Part shown: in pieces, positions 1 through 12,400 of the stretch
Numbering within the stretch: position 1 is the stretch's first letter
Layout of the letters: each line of letters opens with the position of its first letter
DNA from: Bursaphelenchus xylophilus
Lineage: Eukaryota > Nematoda > Chromadorea > Rhabditida > Aphelenchoididae
Assembly: GCA_904066235.2 (NCBI GenBank)
Contig: CAJFCV020000001.1
Location: 7,874,001-7,938,000, forward strand
Direction of reading: 5' to 3'
DNA length: 64,000 nucleotides
Notes under the pieces: generated by a model
What the model was told of the DNA's origin: nothing
The model's database searches: none
What the model saw: the letters and a program-made list of their open reading frames with translations, nothing else
Made by a program: the position numbers and the translations under genes

Positions 1-3000
1 GATGCTGAAGATATTCGATAATAATTGGGGACAAGAACAAGATAAACAGCCCATCTTTTGGAGACACGGTTGCAGGAATAAAAAACTTACGGATCTTCAA
101 TTTCGACTGATCGTCGGAATATTTGGGCGGTGAATAGCATTCGTAAAGAAGGGAGACTGAATACGATAAGATGGCCCGACGCACTGAGACACAGCAGGGC
201 TGGATAGCCTCGGATATGTGTGGACGTCGACTGTAACAGAGACATGACAACCGAGCAGAAAGAAAATCGGTAACATTACTAACTTTATTCTAACTGCAAG
301 CCTTACTTTAACCAGGGGAATGTCAGCCCGATGGTGGAACATCTGACTGTAGCCAGGAAGAGCGATGGCTTTGATGTCTTGCTCGGAAACGAAGACCCCC
401 AATTGCTGGAACTCCTCCGAAAGTGGGGCTCCATTGGATTCTGAGGTTTGGGCGAAGGTCGGAGTCATGCTCGGCTTCGTTCGGATTCGGTTCTGATATA
501 TTTTATCTCTATTTGCTGAATTCGGAGCCGAATCCTTCCCCGGATCTCGGTAACATTCTGCAGCCGCGCTAACAAGAGAAAAGTTTTTGTCCATAAAAAC
601 TATATCGATTATTTGTTCTTGCAGCTTTATGACCCCATTACAAGGGGCCACCACCACTGACTGGGTTAATCGATTAGCGGGAAGGATAAGATTGAAGGCG
701 ACAGTCACACCGCTGGACATCCCCAGCCATAGGCACGGCTCTTCACTGCTTTCTGCAACAGATTACATTTACGTAACCTTAAACAGACTTACGTCCTTTT
801 TTGGCCGGTGAACTCATAAAACAGAGATTTGTAATGTAATCACTAGTCATATCTGACTTCTCTAACGACGAACACGATGGGGTGTGGGATAATAAACTTC
901 CATTTCTCCCCGATTGTTCACCTGAATGCAGAAGCAAAATAAAGGAAGTGGTCAGAAATTAAAGGGGATAGGATTAGAGCGACAAAGGATGTTAATTACC
1001 GTTACAAGGCGCATCCAGATAGGCATCGTGAGTAGATACGGCAACTGATTGCGCCTTGGATAATACGGGCCGGGATCTGTCCGAAGATCGCTGCTTGAAC
1101 TCGGTGTTCAATCTCATGAACGACTTCTGATTGCCCGAAAATTGGGGCGGGGTTTGAGTCGAATGGACCGCCTGAATAAAGCAAAGGGTTAACCGAGGAT
1201 TAGAGTTAAAGAAAATACAGTGGAACCATTGATCAAGCGGACTGGTGAAGAAAAGCGGACAGTGCGGACATGACAGCGTTAGAAACATAAAGAGTGCAGA
1301 CTTTGTTCCGACTGGATGTCGAATGATTTGGAATAGGCGAGTTGACGATCTGCTGTGTAGCCGATGGATAAACTGCGAGCCATCTTCTTGGTCAATCTTC
1401 TGACCAGACTTGGCTTCTTCTTCAGTTTTCTCTCCATCTCTGCCAAGGGCTCTTCTGTCAGATCAATGGAAGGTTCTTTTGCCATTAGCGAACCAATCGA
1501 AGACCCCGGCGACAGAGTACAAGTAGAAGTGGGAGAACTGCAGAGCTCCTGTTCCAGAATACAGTCGCCCTTCGAACTAAGGCTTCCCCAGGACAATTTT
1601 TTTCTCCGAAAGTCCATGTCGAAGGTGGTATGACGAGAAAGGGTCGAGGCCCGACCTTTCTTTTCATTCGACTTCACAACATTTTCAGACGGCAAATTAA
1701 TCACGGCACTCTGTGAACAAAAGAAATGTAAAACTTATATACGCACCACAAGCAATCCTTAATTAATTAGAACCGTCAACTAACGCACTCACTTTCAACT
1801 GTCTACGTTTGCGTGAAAGCAACTGAAATGTCATGGGATTACGATAAGTGTTATGTTATAATAGGGAAAGCAGTTCTAATATCTTTCGAAAATTATCACC
1901 TCAGGCTGTTAAATGTGCAGTGATATTATTGTTATGCATAGCTAGTTATGATTCCCAAAATTCTGACGCTATCTACGTCATCCTTCCAAGCAAATAAAAA
2001 CTAACCTCGGACGGCGAAACGTCTCCAAACAAGGAGAGATCCTTGTTGTACAACTCGGCGTTGCTCCAGGAATACACCAGACTGAGCGTCACAATATCAA
2101 CCAGAGCAAGACCAGAGCCAGTGGCAATTGCAACCAGTGCATATTGAGAATTGAGAGTAATTGCCGTTACTTTCTCTGGAGACTGCGAATTGTTCCATGG
2201 AATTTGACAAACCAATTCTGGCTGCAATGCATACAAAATAAGAGAAAAGGACACAAATTGATTACTTGATATCCTGCAGGCCTTCTGAAGATTCCACTTC
2301 GCACCTTGACGGGTATTTGATCCAAAGAAACACTGGCCGCGGAGGTTTCGACACTTCCCAGGGAGTCTGATGACTCCGGAATATGCTCACTTTGTCTCTT
2401 CAGCTCGATGCGTGTCGTGTTTTCAGTTGAACCCTCGTTACTCCCGGTATTGGGGCTAGGACTAGCAGAAGGGACAGCTGATGATAACCGAGGCAATGTT
2501 AATACCTACAGGAATGGTACTTTTACCTGTATATTTTTACTTACCGAGATTTCTTGGGCGTTCTCGGTCTTCACGAATCTAAATAATGATACTTGGCCAC
2601 TACTTGAAGCAACCAGTAATAGCCTCGATTGGACACACAATTCTATTTTCTGAACTGAAAAACTGACATGGCGGGCTTCGGCCGTTGCCTTCTCGAAATG
2701 GCGGCCAGTCTTCAGTTTATACAAGATCTGTAAATGCTCTCCACTGGCTTGCCAAAACTTGAGCGATCCGTCTTCATGACCCGTTATCACAATTTCCTCG
2801 TGACCCGTCGCACAATCTCTCCCGACACCTCCGTTTATTGGCCATGGCTGAAAAAAAACGAATCATGCACAACTAACAAGGGGTATACCCCAAGTGCGAT
2901 TAAGATTTCTTCAAAATTTTTCGCACACTTCAGCCAGAGGCCACATCAATCCCTGGAGATCTTAGCTCGCGCTTTGCATGGGCAAATATTCAACAGCCGA

Positions 3001-4630
3001 GTGAGTACGCGGAGAGCGGTGTCAGAGAAAAACATGTTTTGGCCGTATCTTTGCCAGTTTCGAGCGAAAAACTGCTTTTTTTGGGGAAAATAATTTTACT
3101 CCCTGCGATATAAATAGGCAAAATTCGCCAAAATAGTGTCACATTTTTAAAAAAAATTCAGCCTAAAAATCTCGGCCGTTTCTGCAAAGAGTGAGCTAGG
3201 AGTCTCGCATATGTCTTATGTTAAGAAAAATTTGCGCCAAATTTCATCAAAAACCTTACCTTATCACTTAATCGGGCTCCTTGCTTTCTCTGATGCCTTC
3301 CAACCAAGGTCAGAGCTGCTGTTAAATCCAACGGACAATCCGAGACATACTTCAACAAAGTGACAGGACTCTCGTGTATGTCGGTCGAATATGGACTCTC
3401 GAAACAAGGATATCCACCGGCGTTCCCGCTCATATCCACGATCAGAAAATCGTTCTTAAGTAAAGCAGCGGTACCAAAAGGATGTTGGGGAGACGAATTG
3501 AATGGAGACGCCATCAAGGGGAACAACTGGATGATTGGATGATCCATTTCGAGGACGGTAATAGAGCCCTTCGATCTGAGGATTGTCATGGCTGGCAAAA
3601 CGCCCTCATCAGTGGGCATCCCTCCAGCAAAGATAATCATTTGTTCCCCTTCAGCATTAACCGCCCAGTGAAGATGTGTGATGGGCCTGCAGGTCACATT
3701 GTCCCCGGCTGCATGGGGGATACTCTTCTGTTGGACTTCTCTCGGTTTCCTGATGTTCCAGACAGTTAAAGAGCCGTCTTTGTGCCCACACATGAATTGT
3801 TTACCATCCGAATTCCAGGATATACACTTCACAGGGGACCCATCGGCCGCAAATCTCTCACTTTCTCGTGTCACAATATTCCACAGAACAATCTGGCCTT
3901 TCTCAAACAAAATTAGAAGCCTAGACTGGTCATTTGGGCATATACCGAGGTCCTTCACAGCTCCCGGATGTATTCGACAACTCCTAGAAATTATAAAAAG
4001 ACAATATATTCTGTACTTACAAATCGATGGCCTTATTCCACATGATCACATAAGAAGAAAGCTCGAAGTTGGCCAAACATAGGAAGTAAACATTGCCTTT
4101 ATCGGTGCCGACATGAAGCCATTTGCTTTGGAATGACAGGTAGACACATGTAACCCGTTCCTTGGTCATCCTCAACGAATGAACAATCTCCGGCTTCTTC
4201 TGACGGTAATTCCAGAGATGGATTGTGTCATCTCTCAACGCCGTTATAAGTCCTCCCTATGAACAAAGTTACTGTTCAAAAGTTCTTAAAACTTACTTCA
4301 TTTACAAGAAATTGTACATGCAGGACTGGCTCGTCTGAGTCGTGCTTGAGGCAATAGTCGACCCCAGGTTGTCCAAGCAACCTCACACAACCATGCCCAG
4401 CACCAATGGCGACCAAACGCTGCACAGGATCATAATCCAAGCATCTGGGGTCATCAGGAAACCCATGTCTGACGATCTAAACTCAGAACCGTCGCTTTCA
4501 ACGCGGAACTCACCTCTGATAGACAAAAATTTTCGGAGGATAATGCCTCCTCCACATCATAATCTGTCCTGATATGTAAATTCTTGATGCCATCGATGGC
4601 GGAGGCGAGCTTTTTGCGGGCCTTTTCCAT
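1..4630 (-). CDS. tom-1: Tomosyn (syntaxin-binding protein 5 family), 3' end outside the window
   Basis: Tomosyn is a cytosolic WD40/R-SNARE protein that binds syntaxin and SNAP-25 and restrains vesicle priming and neuropeptide or transmitter release. I read exons at 4514-4630, 4297-4476, 4021-4256, 3260-3983, 2545-2847, 2266-2505, 2006-2221, about 1279-1710, about 1001-1167, 793-921, 307-752 and 91-230. The frame joins cleanly at most junctions; the donor of the 1279-1710 exon is unclear. Family signatures are ALRDDTIHLWNYRQKKPEI in the third exon, PWPINGG followed by TGHEDGSLKFW, RRPAGYQPELVCQIPW, and EPCLWLGMSSG near the end. The 1279-1710 exon is the Ser/Lys-rich linker typical of the family. 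The start (MEKARKKLASAIDG) is the first Met of the first exon. The C-terminal SNARE motif would lie left of base 1. The 412-bp intron at 2848-3259 is nearly filled by a MITE. Identification is strong; the gene symbol is by homology to the nematode gene. Confidence 0.93.
2877..3256. mobile_element. Truncated MITE filling a tomosyn intron
   Basis: The sequence CAAGGGGTATACCCCAAGTG at 2877 matches the terminal inverted repeat of the intact element at 44588-45036. The interior (for example CTCGCGCTTTGC, GAGAGCGGT, CTCGGCCGTTTCTGCAAA) is collinear with that copy. A TAA precedes the left end. The right end stops at about 3256, immediately beside the donor of the exon ending at 3260, and lacks the last ~35 bases of terminal repeat. 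The element makes up about 380 of the intron's 412 bases. Confidence 0.85.
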
Positions 4631-6187
4631 GGCTGAAGAACGGAACCATAAGAATCTTAATCATATTCGCGGCAAAGCCGGGAGACCATGGTTACAGAAG
4701 AGCCATAATCTGATCATCCGGAAAATGGGAGTCAAAACGGGAAGACGGAAGGATGGAATGGGACTCAAACTTAAACAGTTAAAGGCCTCCGGGATAGGAA
4801 ACTCGACGCCCCACCGTGAGTTTTATTGGTTTGTCTCAGCGGCGAACACGGCACGGAAACCTAAGCTCTTTCCCTAATAGGAATTCCCACAAATGATCCT
4901 TTCCATCAAGGAAAATGTGTTCAAACAATCCCCTTTCAATTTATAATTCCCAATTTGAGGCACTCACGCGTTGCTCAACTGTCTAAATTGTTTGTTGCTA
5001 TATCGAAAGTCAATTTATATTCAAAAAATGGAAATGAGAAACAATTTTTCAGTAAATAGTGCGTTGTTTTGGCGGAAGATTGCAACTTACTTGATCACTC
5101 TTATTGTTTTCCTACCCACTGAGCAGATGTTTGTACATTATCGCCTGCAAAGTAGTGGTTTATTCTCAATTTTCTGTTCTTTTTTATTCATTCGTAGCGA
5201 CATAAACGCGTTAATGGCAGAAATGGAAAAAAACATCGCAAATGTCTCAATAAATGACTTCAAAAAAGCGGCGAAAGATGAGGAAAGCACTTCGAGAGAC
5301 GAAGGGCGGAGGCACGCTTAATTCCACCTAGATTATAGGGTTTTGTGGAGCCCATAAACAGGCCGGACAAGAATGGAAGAAGGCCGGGAAAGAAGCCCCC
5401 CCTCTCCTTCCCGCACATAAACGGCTCAGACCTCTGGAGGTTGTGGCCTGGCCGGCATCGGTCTCTTCCTCCACCCTCCGCCCTGGTCTGGTGATGTCCA
5501 AGAGAATTCGGGCAGGACTGGCGCCAACCAGTTAGCATCTTTTTGGTATGCTTCTCTTATGGCTCTTGGCTCCAACGCCTAAAGAGACTCTTCCCATCCG
5601 CCTAAATCAAATAAATATCCGATAACAGAGCGGCCGCGGTGTTCTGGCCTTCCAGAAACGCTTCCACTTAATGCTCTTTCATGCATAAATTATTTATTTT
5701 GAGGGAAGTGTACACGTTTTTTGGAGTGAAGACTTCTATTATAACGTCGTATAGAACTAGACTGCAGGGTCGGTAAGATTCGAGTTAAAAGTATTAGTAC
5801 GATTAATGGTTTTATCGAAAAGGAAAATAATATTCGTCATAAAAAAGTGTCGGGTTCCAGGAAAGGCAAAGACTGTTTTCCACATCCGCACAAAGTCTTT
5901 GTGATGGAGGCCTGCGGTCCTTTTACGCTTTGCTTCCACTTAAATTTTAGAGCACTGAACTCTTTGTAATTGGGGCTCAGTCGTATCTTATTGATTAATC
6001 CCATTGGGAACCAAAAGTTTCCATTTTTGAATGGCCCTCTCGACATAAAATTTTATTTATTTTTGTGCGCGGGGAATGTTTTTCATTCCATAAATGGAAA
6101 CTCTTCGTTCCTTTCCCTCGTTCTTCCTTACTTATATGCATTAAGAACATCCACAATTGTTTTAATATTACTGCTCTTTATTTACAT
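4631..6187. other. Intergenic region between tomosyn and galectin
   Basis: No convincing gene. An open frame on plus at 4971-5321 and one on minus at 5260-5538 have no recognisable domain and compositions that do not look coding. The tomosyn promoter and 5' UTR should lie in 4631-5600. About 5400-5470 is C/G-rich, with pyrimidine tracts. Confidence 0.4.
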
Positions 6188-7661
6188 TCATTTGAGATGT
6201 ACTCCTTGTAATACGAGATCTCCACTGATCTGTATCTTCTCTGCTGATCGAGGGTTTATCCTATGTTCGTATGTTCCTAAGAGACAATCGTCCACATAAA
6301 TCAAGAACTTGGTCTCTTCGCAGTAGATAAGTAGATCAAAGTTTCGTTTTCTCTTGAAAGGGAATGGCTCCAATGTCAGATATTCCTCCTGTCCCCATTT
6401 TCCGTCAGTCTTGCTATTACAAACCAACTTCTGGAACACGATTATTATTAAAATCAAAGCGCCATCATTTAAAGATCGTCACCCCGGAGAACAACCGCAC
6501 CTACCTTAACCGGAAACCGAGGATTCAACTGCAGAACCACGTCGGAGGCCGCGTAGAACTCTATGAAAAACTGCTTGGCCGTCTTTTTGACCAATGCAGA
6601 GACATACAACTTCCTTCCGGGGTAGAAATTGCCCGGTATATCTGCAGAATAGGGAACGTTCTGAAAGAGAAAACCAAAAGTATTTTGCCGGGGCCCTCCA
6701 CCTTACATAATACATGCCTTCCCAAGAAGAACTGAACAATTCGATGTCCCCATTAATGTAGATGTGAGTGATCTTGATCAACGGCACGTAATGAGCGAAT
6801 CGGGCCACCAATTTGTGGTCCACATACACCTCGAATTCGTCCTCATGGCATCGAACTCGGATGTCAAATTCATCTCCGCACTGCCATTTGTGTTTGACGG
6901 TCCCCTCCCGGCCCCATTCCCCATTAATGCAAGCATTTATGTGAATCTTTTTCCTTTCAATGTCCACTCTCACACATAAAAGCCGATCGTCCAGCACATC
7001 CACTTCCTCGTCGAATTCCACCCCTGGTCCATTAGTCAGATTAATCACAAAGTCTTGTCGTCCTAAACATTAAATGTTTTAAAATTTACAGCCGAACTTT
7101 AACACCCAAACTGCCACACCTGCTATTCTATGGCAATCGAGAGTGCACCAACCTTGACTTGATCCAGAAACATCTACTGGAGCTTCGATTTCTGGGGTAT
7201 ACTGTACTTTTTGTTTGGAAATTTTCAAAAGTTTTTAACCTGGTGGAAGCCTTGTTGAAGGATGGCGTCAGGGAATGTCATGAGCTATCTATTTATACGT
7301 ATGTCCACCATGACGAACCTTGAAACCATAGAAATCGAATCAATTATGTATGTCTCCTAACCAAACCTCTCCTGGACTCTCGATTGCAATAAACTGGCCC
7401 GCAGGGCTTTTTGAGTGTTATGTTAAACAACTTACCGATTACAATTCCTCGGACGATCAGAGATTGCCCCGGCTGCAGCTGATTTCCTTCGAGTTTGGCT
7501 AAATAAGGGACTGGCTGAATTAAAATCATTATTTTAATATAAATCTATTCCAACATTAGATAAGAATGACTTACAAAACTGTTGTTTCTGCCCGTAATGG
7601 AGTCCTTTTTGGTGATCTTTTTCTTGTGCAATCCTAGGATCTTCCGCAGGACTGCGGACAT
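6188..7661 (-). CDS. Tandem-repeat galectin with atypical sugar-binding residues
   Basis: Galectins are beta-galactoside-binding lectins, often secreted by a non-classical route. Five exons: 7575-7661, 7436-7514, 6707-7062, 6505-6660 and 6188-6430, all in frame. Two carbohydrate-recognition domains are visible. Domain 1 starts with PVPYLAKLEGNQLQPGQ and runs through INGEWGREG to YINGDIEL. Domain 2 starts with VPYSADIPGNFYPGRKLYVS and runs through LQLNPRF, CNSKTDGKWGQEE, YVDDCLLGTYEHR and ISGDLVL. The usual binding set is H-x-N-P-R, N, W-G-x-E-x-R. Domain 1 has no HxNPR block (VEFDEEVDV lies there). Domain 2 keeps NPR, N and WGxE but lacks the His and the final Arg, so sugar binding may be altered. 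The start chosen is the Met at 7661 (MSAVLRKILGLHKKK); a Met four codons upstream (7673) overlaps a CAG acceptor-like site that may be a trans-splice site. Confidence 0.9.
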
Positions 7662-7673
7662 TCTTCTCTGCAT

Positions 7674-8862
7674 TGAAAAAGAGTAAACAATCACCGTAAA
7701 AGCAAAAGAATATAAAGGGAATGTGATGTTCAATCAGGTATAAAATCGATCGGAAACCTTAGGCCTTGACTAATTGCGCAACTAATTAATGGAGAAAAAG
7801 AAAAACAAAGCTTTTTTGAATGCAACGATGTAAATAAAAGTAAACTTAACGTTATAGATTTGATTAGGAGACATGTATAAAAGATTTGATTTTTATGGTT
7901 TCATGGTTTGTAATCGATCTCTGAATAATGGACAGGAATGAGAGGCCCGAGAAATAGACTCATTGCTGGGGAGGATTGAATTTAATCAAAATTAATTTTG
8001 TTTAAAAATACTGAACCCAAACGTCTATGAATGCCGTGAAAGGTCGAGTTGTTTTTGTACTTTGAAAAGTAAAACTAAAGATTGTGCAAGCCCCTCTTTT
8101 TCTGACCGCGTTTTCCGATGGCATCCGGCTTCAGAATATGATCGAATCCACAAAAAACCATGACTTTGATCTCCAGCTGGAAAAGTCGCTCCCCAAACTT
8201 ATTGAAGAGGAGCCGAAAAAAAGGACGAAATTCGACGGGAACGGGTTTTGTGAAGCTGAACCCCTTCATTCCGCAGAGCCCCCTCCTTTTTTAAAATCTT
8301 TATAACAACTGATTTAACTGTACGACTACAAAATAACTTATTACTTAGTCAATAAATACGTCCCCTCGGGGCTTATTTCAGTGACGGGCAAGCGAACATA
8401 ACATTACCTTGGTTTGTGCTTTGCTTAGTTTATCAGAATAGAAATTACTTCCAGAAAAATAAAGCTTAAAATTCAATATTAACTTAAAAAAACCTTGATT
8501 TGGCTAATTTGGGAGACCAGATATTAAACCTTTAAAAGCATACAAAGGATATTCGGAAAGCTCACAGATTAACATAATAAAGGGTAGAAGAACCGTTTTT
8601 TCCACTTTTTTGTCTCTCGAATCAAATTGCATTAAATTTTTTTAATGTAGTGTTTTTTTAAATGTTTCTTTTACAAAACTTATTGTAGATTAATTATGCA
8701 AATTTGTCAACATTACTTTTAAAAAAATAAAAATGCCTTTTTCTGCTGTTTATTTTGCCACCTCTTTTTAAAATTTTAACCCATTTTGCTCCAAAAAATT
8801 AAATTGAAATATCGGAAAATGGAACGTTGACCTTCAGCTAAGCAGGTCACCGTCCTGCGTGG
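7674..8862. other. AT-rich intergenic region
   Basis: No supported gene. Short overlapping open frames exist on both strands at 8075-8305 with no recognisable domain. The rest is AT-rich with homopolymer runs. It should contain the galectin promoter and the promoter of the small membrane protein that follows. Confidence 0.4.
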
Positions 8863-9298
8863 ATGTCCCGTCCATTTTCGCCTTTCATTGTTTCCTTTCC
8901 TTCTCCTGATATGGTCAACTTTTATTTGATCAACTTCTTCTTGGCCTCTACGGCCATTTTCTCAGCTATCGTTGCCTTAGGGCTTTTTGTTTATGTCATC
9001 TACAACCATTCTGACAGTGTGGTCAGTAAGTTCTTAATTAAATCCGTCTTCATGTTGAGTTGATTCAGCCCGAAGTGGAAGAAACGCTCAAATATCCGAT
9101 ATCAGATCACAGATCCCAATGGAGTCGATGGGATTGGAGAGTATGAGTAAGCCGAAAAGACAAGCAGAATACGACTTTGAGACCATCGAACAGCCTTCGT
9201 CGTCTACCACCGAATACAGCTCTTACGAGACCATCGAACCTCTGGCCGAGAAGATAATCGTCCATCCAGAATGTCATTCCTCTGACGGAAAATGCTGA
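8863..9298 (+). CDS. Small single-pass membrane protein with a repeated ETIE tail
   Basis: I do not recognise a family. Two exons, 8863-9025 and 9069-9298, are joined by a 43-bp intron (GTAAGT to TTCAG) that keeps the frame. The protein is about 130 residues. A hydrophobic stretch of about 25 residues (FFLASTAIFSAIVALGLFVY) is followed by a charged tail containing two copies of a short motif, YDFETIE and YSSYETIE, about 13 residues apart. The tail ends at a TGA, and an AATAAA lies a few bases downstream. The start could instead be the Met at 8911. Tyrosine-containing repeats in a membrane-anchored tail suggest a docking or sorting motif, but that is inference. Confidence 0.6.
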
Positions 9299-9438
9299 AG
9301 AAAAGCATAAAATAAAAACTGATAAGATCTCGTAAGATTTATTTTTGTATTGTTACAGTATTTGAAATGAAAGCCAAATAATTAAATTAGGCCAGACCAG
9401 TGAGAGAAAAGACCCGTGTTTTTGAAAGAATTCTATTC

Positions 9439-12400
9439 CTAACAGACAATCTCGTTTTCCCCATCCTCAATTAGTCGCTGCGTCTGTTCGCTGGACCGAA
9501 TCTCCCTCAGCTGGGCCTTCCTGGCCCCATTTTGAGGATCGGGAAGGGCGGGGGTGCCCAGGCCCGGATTCCTGGATTTGGTGGACGCTTTGCCTGAGGC
9601 AAGACGTCGTTTCGAATTCCATTTCCTTAGGGGTTGAGGACAGCAGAATCCAAAAGTTTCCAGAAACTCGCGACGGAATAGATTGGACATGGTGGAGTAG
9701 AGGATGAAGTTGACCGAGGAGTTGAGCAGGGACAGCAAGTCGAGGATGTTCCCCAGGTAATACATCGCAAATCTCATCTCGGGCTTGATCCCGATTGCGA
9801 AAACGAGGATCCCTGAAATACGAACATATTGCTGGTGGTTGTTTCCACTGAATTGTGTAACAAAAGGCCTAATTGCTCTATGTATATCAGCGCCCATTCA
9901 TCGGGATTCATAACCAATGTATAAGAGTGAAGATACAAGATTTTTAGAGAAAACTAAACATTTTTCTGAATTTACTTTTAACAATAAAAGTGTATTTCTA
10001 TGGGGTATGGAGTTATAGATCGAGACGTACATATATCAAAAAATCGCAAAACGTTTTTGCATTCAGGAAATGCAAAAATTAGCTGATCAATACTCTGTCG
10101 ACAGAGAGCTCTGTCCGGAGTCGGACGATTGGGGCCCCAATCGTCAATTGGGGAAACCGAAAATTATTATTTTTCTTCGATGTGTGAAATTAGGATAATC
10201 GAAGCGCTGATTTCGAAAATGACATTCATTTTTTATCTTTACTTTTTTCCTTACGTTAAGTAGTACTGTAAAGTAGCATTTTTTGAATTTTTTTCATAAA
10301 TAATCGAATTAGGGGTTTTCGATGGTGCTGATTTCGAAAATCTTATTCATTTTTTCGGATTTGAAAGCAGCACCACCGCGGAACTTGAAGTTTTTATAAG
10401 TGATTTTGAGTTTCCTGTGTTGGCGCTCAGAAAAGCAGTCAGAAAGAAGAAGATGGGCGGGTTTTTGCCTGAACGAAAGATTTTTCTCCGCCGACGCGGG
10501 AAGTAGTGTATTTGGCGGAGACTTTTAATAGCTTTTTGGGTCATCACACCGATCTTAAACGCTTTATTGTGATTTCTGATGGTTGAACAAAGGACATATG
10601 CTGATTTCTATGTTGATCAAGCGTTTGGCGAAGTTATGGCGGACACTTGCCATATCGGCGGAGCCCATAACTCAGCTGCGAACAAGAACTGGCCAAACAC
10701 AATTTTTATGGGTTGGTTAGCATTCAGTTCTGCTGGTATCGTATGCCCTCCAAAATTTCGTCGCCAAGCCTTGGCAAAAGTTTAGCCATCGGCGAACCAC
10801 GTGGTGCACCAAAAAACAACAAAATATTCTTCATTCAAATTTCCCTTTGCCCTGCTGTTTCCGCACGGTGCGCTCGGAGTTTATCGGTGTTGCAACGACT
10901 GCAGTGCACCGTGCAGTCGCTAAATACGATCGCATAGCGCTGTCTCCGGCCTTCTGATCCCAAGTGCAAAAAATCTGAGGACTTTCCGGAAGTTTCAGCA
11001 TCACAATAAAGCGTTTAAAACTCAATTTCTGAGTCAGTGAATCTGCCGCCAGTTAGGCGTGGACATTCAAAAAAATCGATTTTGAGATTTTTGTTTTAAA
11101 ATGACCGGGGGCATCCTACTAGCACATAACCATAACATTTTTGCCCAATTCTCCCGTTAACCTACTGTAATTTACAATAATATGATTTTACAGTAATCGG
11201 ATATTACTCAAAAAGTACGCATCGTAATTGGCTGAAATCGGTACTATAAAGGTTTTGGCACCTTGGCATTACAATAGATGTCGAATTTTGGCTGTCGGGT
11301 TACTGTAACATAGTGAAACCTTGGTTCGGCCGCACAAAATCGGCCATAAAAAATTTGTTTCTGAAAACCCACAGCCAATTTTTGGATATGTTAATAAGAA
11401 TTTTACGGAGATTCCGAAAATCGAATAACCGTCAGCTTAACGACAAAAAGAAAAATTTTACGGCCGATTTTTAACGGCCGAAACCTTGTTTTTCTATGTT
11501 ACAGTAACTTTGGCTCCGAAAAATCGCTTTCGTTGAATTGAGTATGCTCGAAAACCCTATCTATTTTAGTTTTACCGTTTTTCTGCAACTGAGCTTGCTG
11601 GAAAATCTTATAAAAGCAAAACGCTCATTTTACCTTCAAAAAATACGTTAAAATTTGCATTACCGCCTTGGATATAGTCTTATATGGCTTAAATGTGTAT
11701 AACAAACCCATCTGGGTCGATTTCCTAAGTTTCTATGCAGCCTCTCACATTTTTCGTCCAGTGGGAATCGAACCCGGGACCTTCAGATTACAAATTTTGA
11801 CCAAAATCCACTATACCACGAAAATGGTGTTATGACTTTTTGCACTTTTTTTAAATGTTTCTATAGCAGAATTTTATGCTTATTAACATATCCAAAAATT
11901 GGCTGTGGGTTTTCAGAAACAAATTTTTTATGGCCGATTTTGTGCGGCCGAACCAAGGTTTCACTATGTTACAGTAACCCGACAGCCAAAATTCGACATC
12001 TATTGTAATGCCAAGGTGCCAAAACCTTTATAGTACCGATTTCAGCCAATTACGATGCGTACTTTTTGAGTAATATCCGATTACTGTAAAATCATATTAT
12101 TGTAAATTACAGTAGGTTAACGGGAGAATTGGGCAAAAATGTTATGGTTATGTGCTAGTAGGATGCCCCCGGTCATTTTAAAACAAAAATCTCAAAATCG
12201 ATTTTTTTGAATGTCCACGGCTGATACAGTGACTCAGAAATCGTGTTTTAAGATCAATGTGAAGACCAAAAAAGCGATTAGAAGTCTCCGCCGAATACAC
12301 TACTCTTCGTGTCGGCGGAGGAAAATCTTTTTTCAGACAGAAAACCGCCCATCTTCTTCTTTTCACTGCAAAAAGAATTTTTTGGATATAAGGATGGTGA

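Noticed and set aside
4971..5538. Overlapping frames upstream of tomosyn
   Set aside because: No domain, mixed composition, no splice structure; probably leader or promoter DNA.
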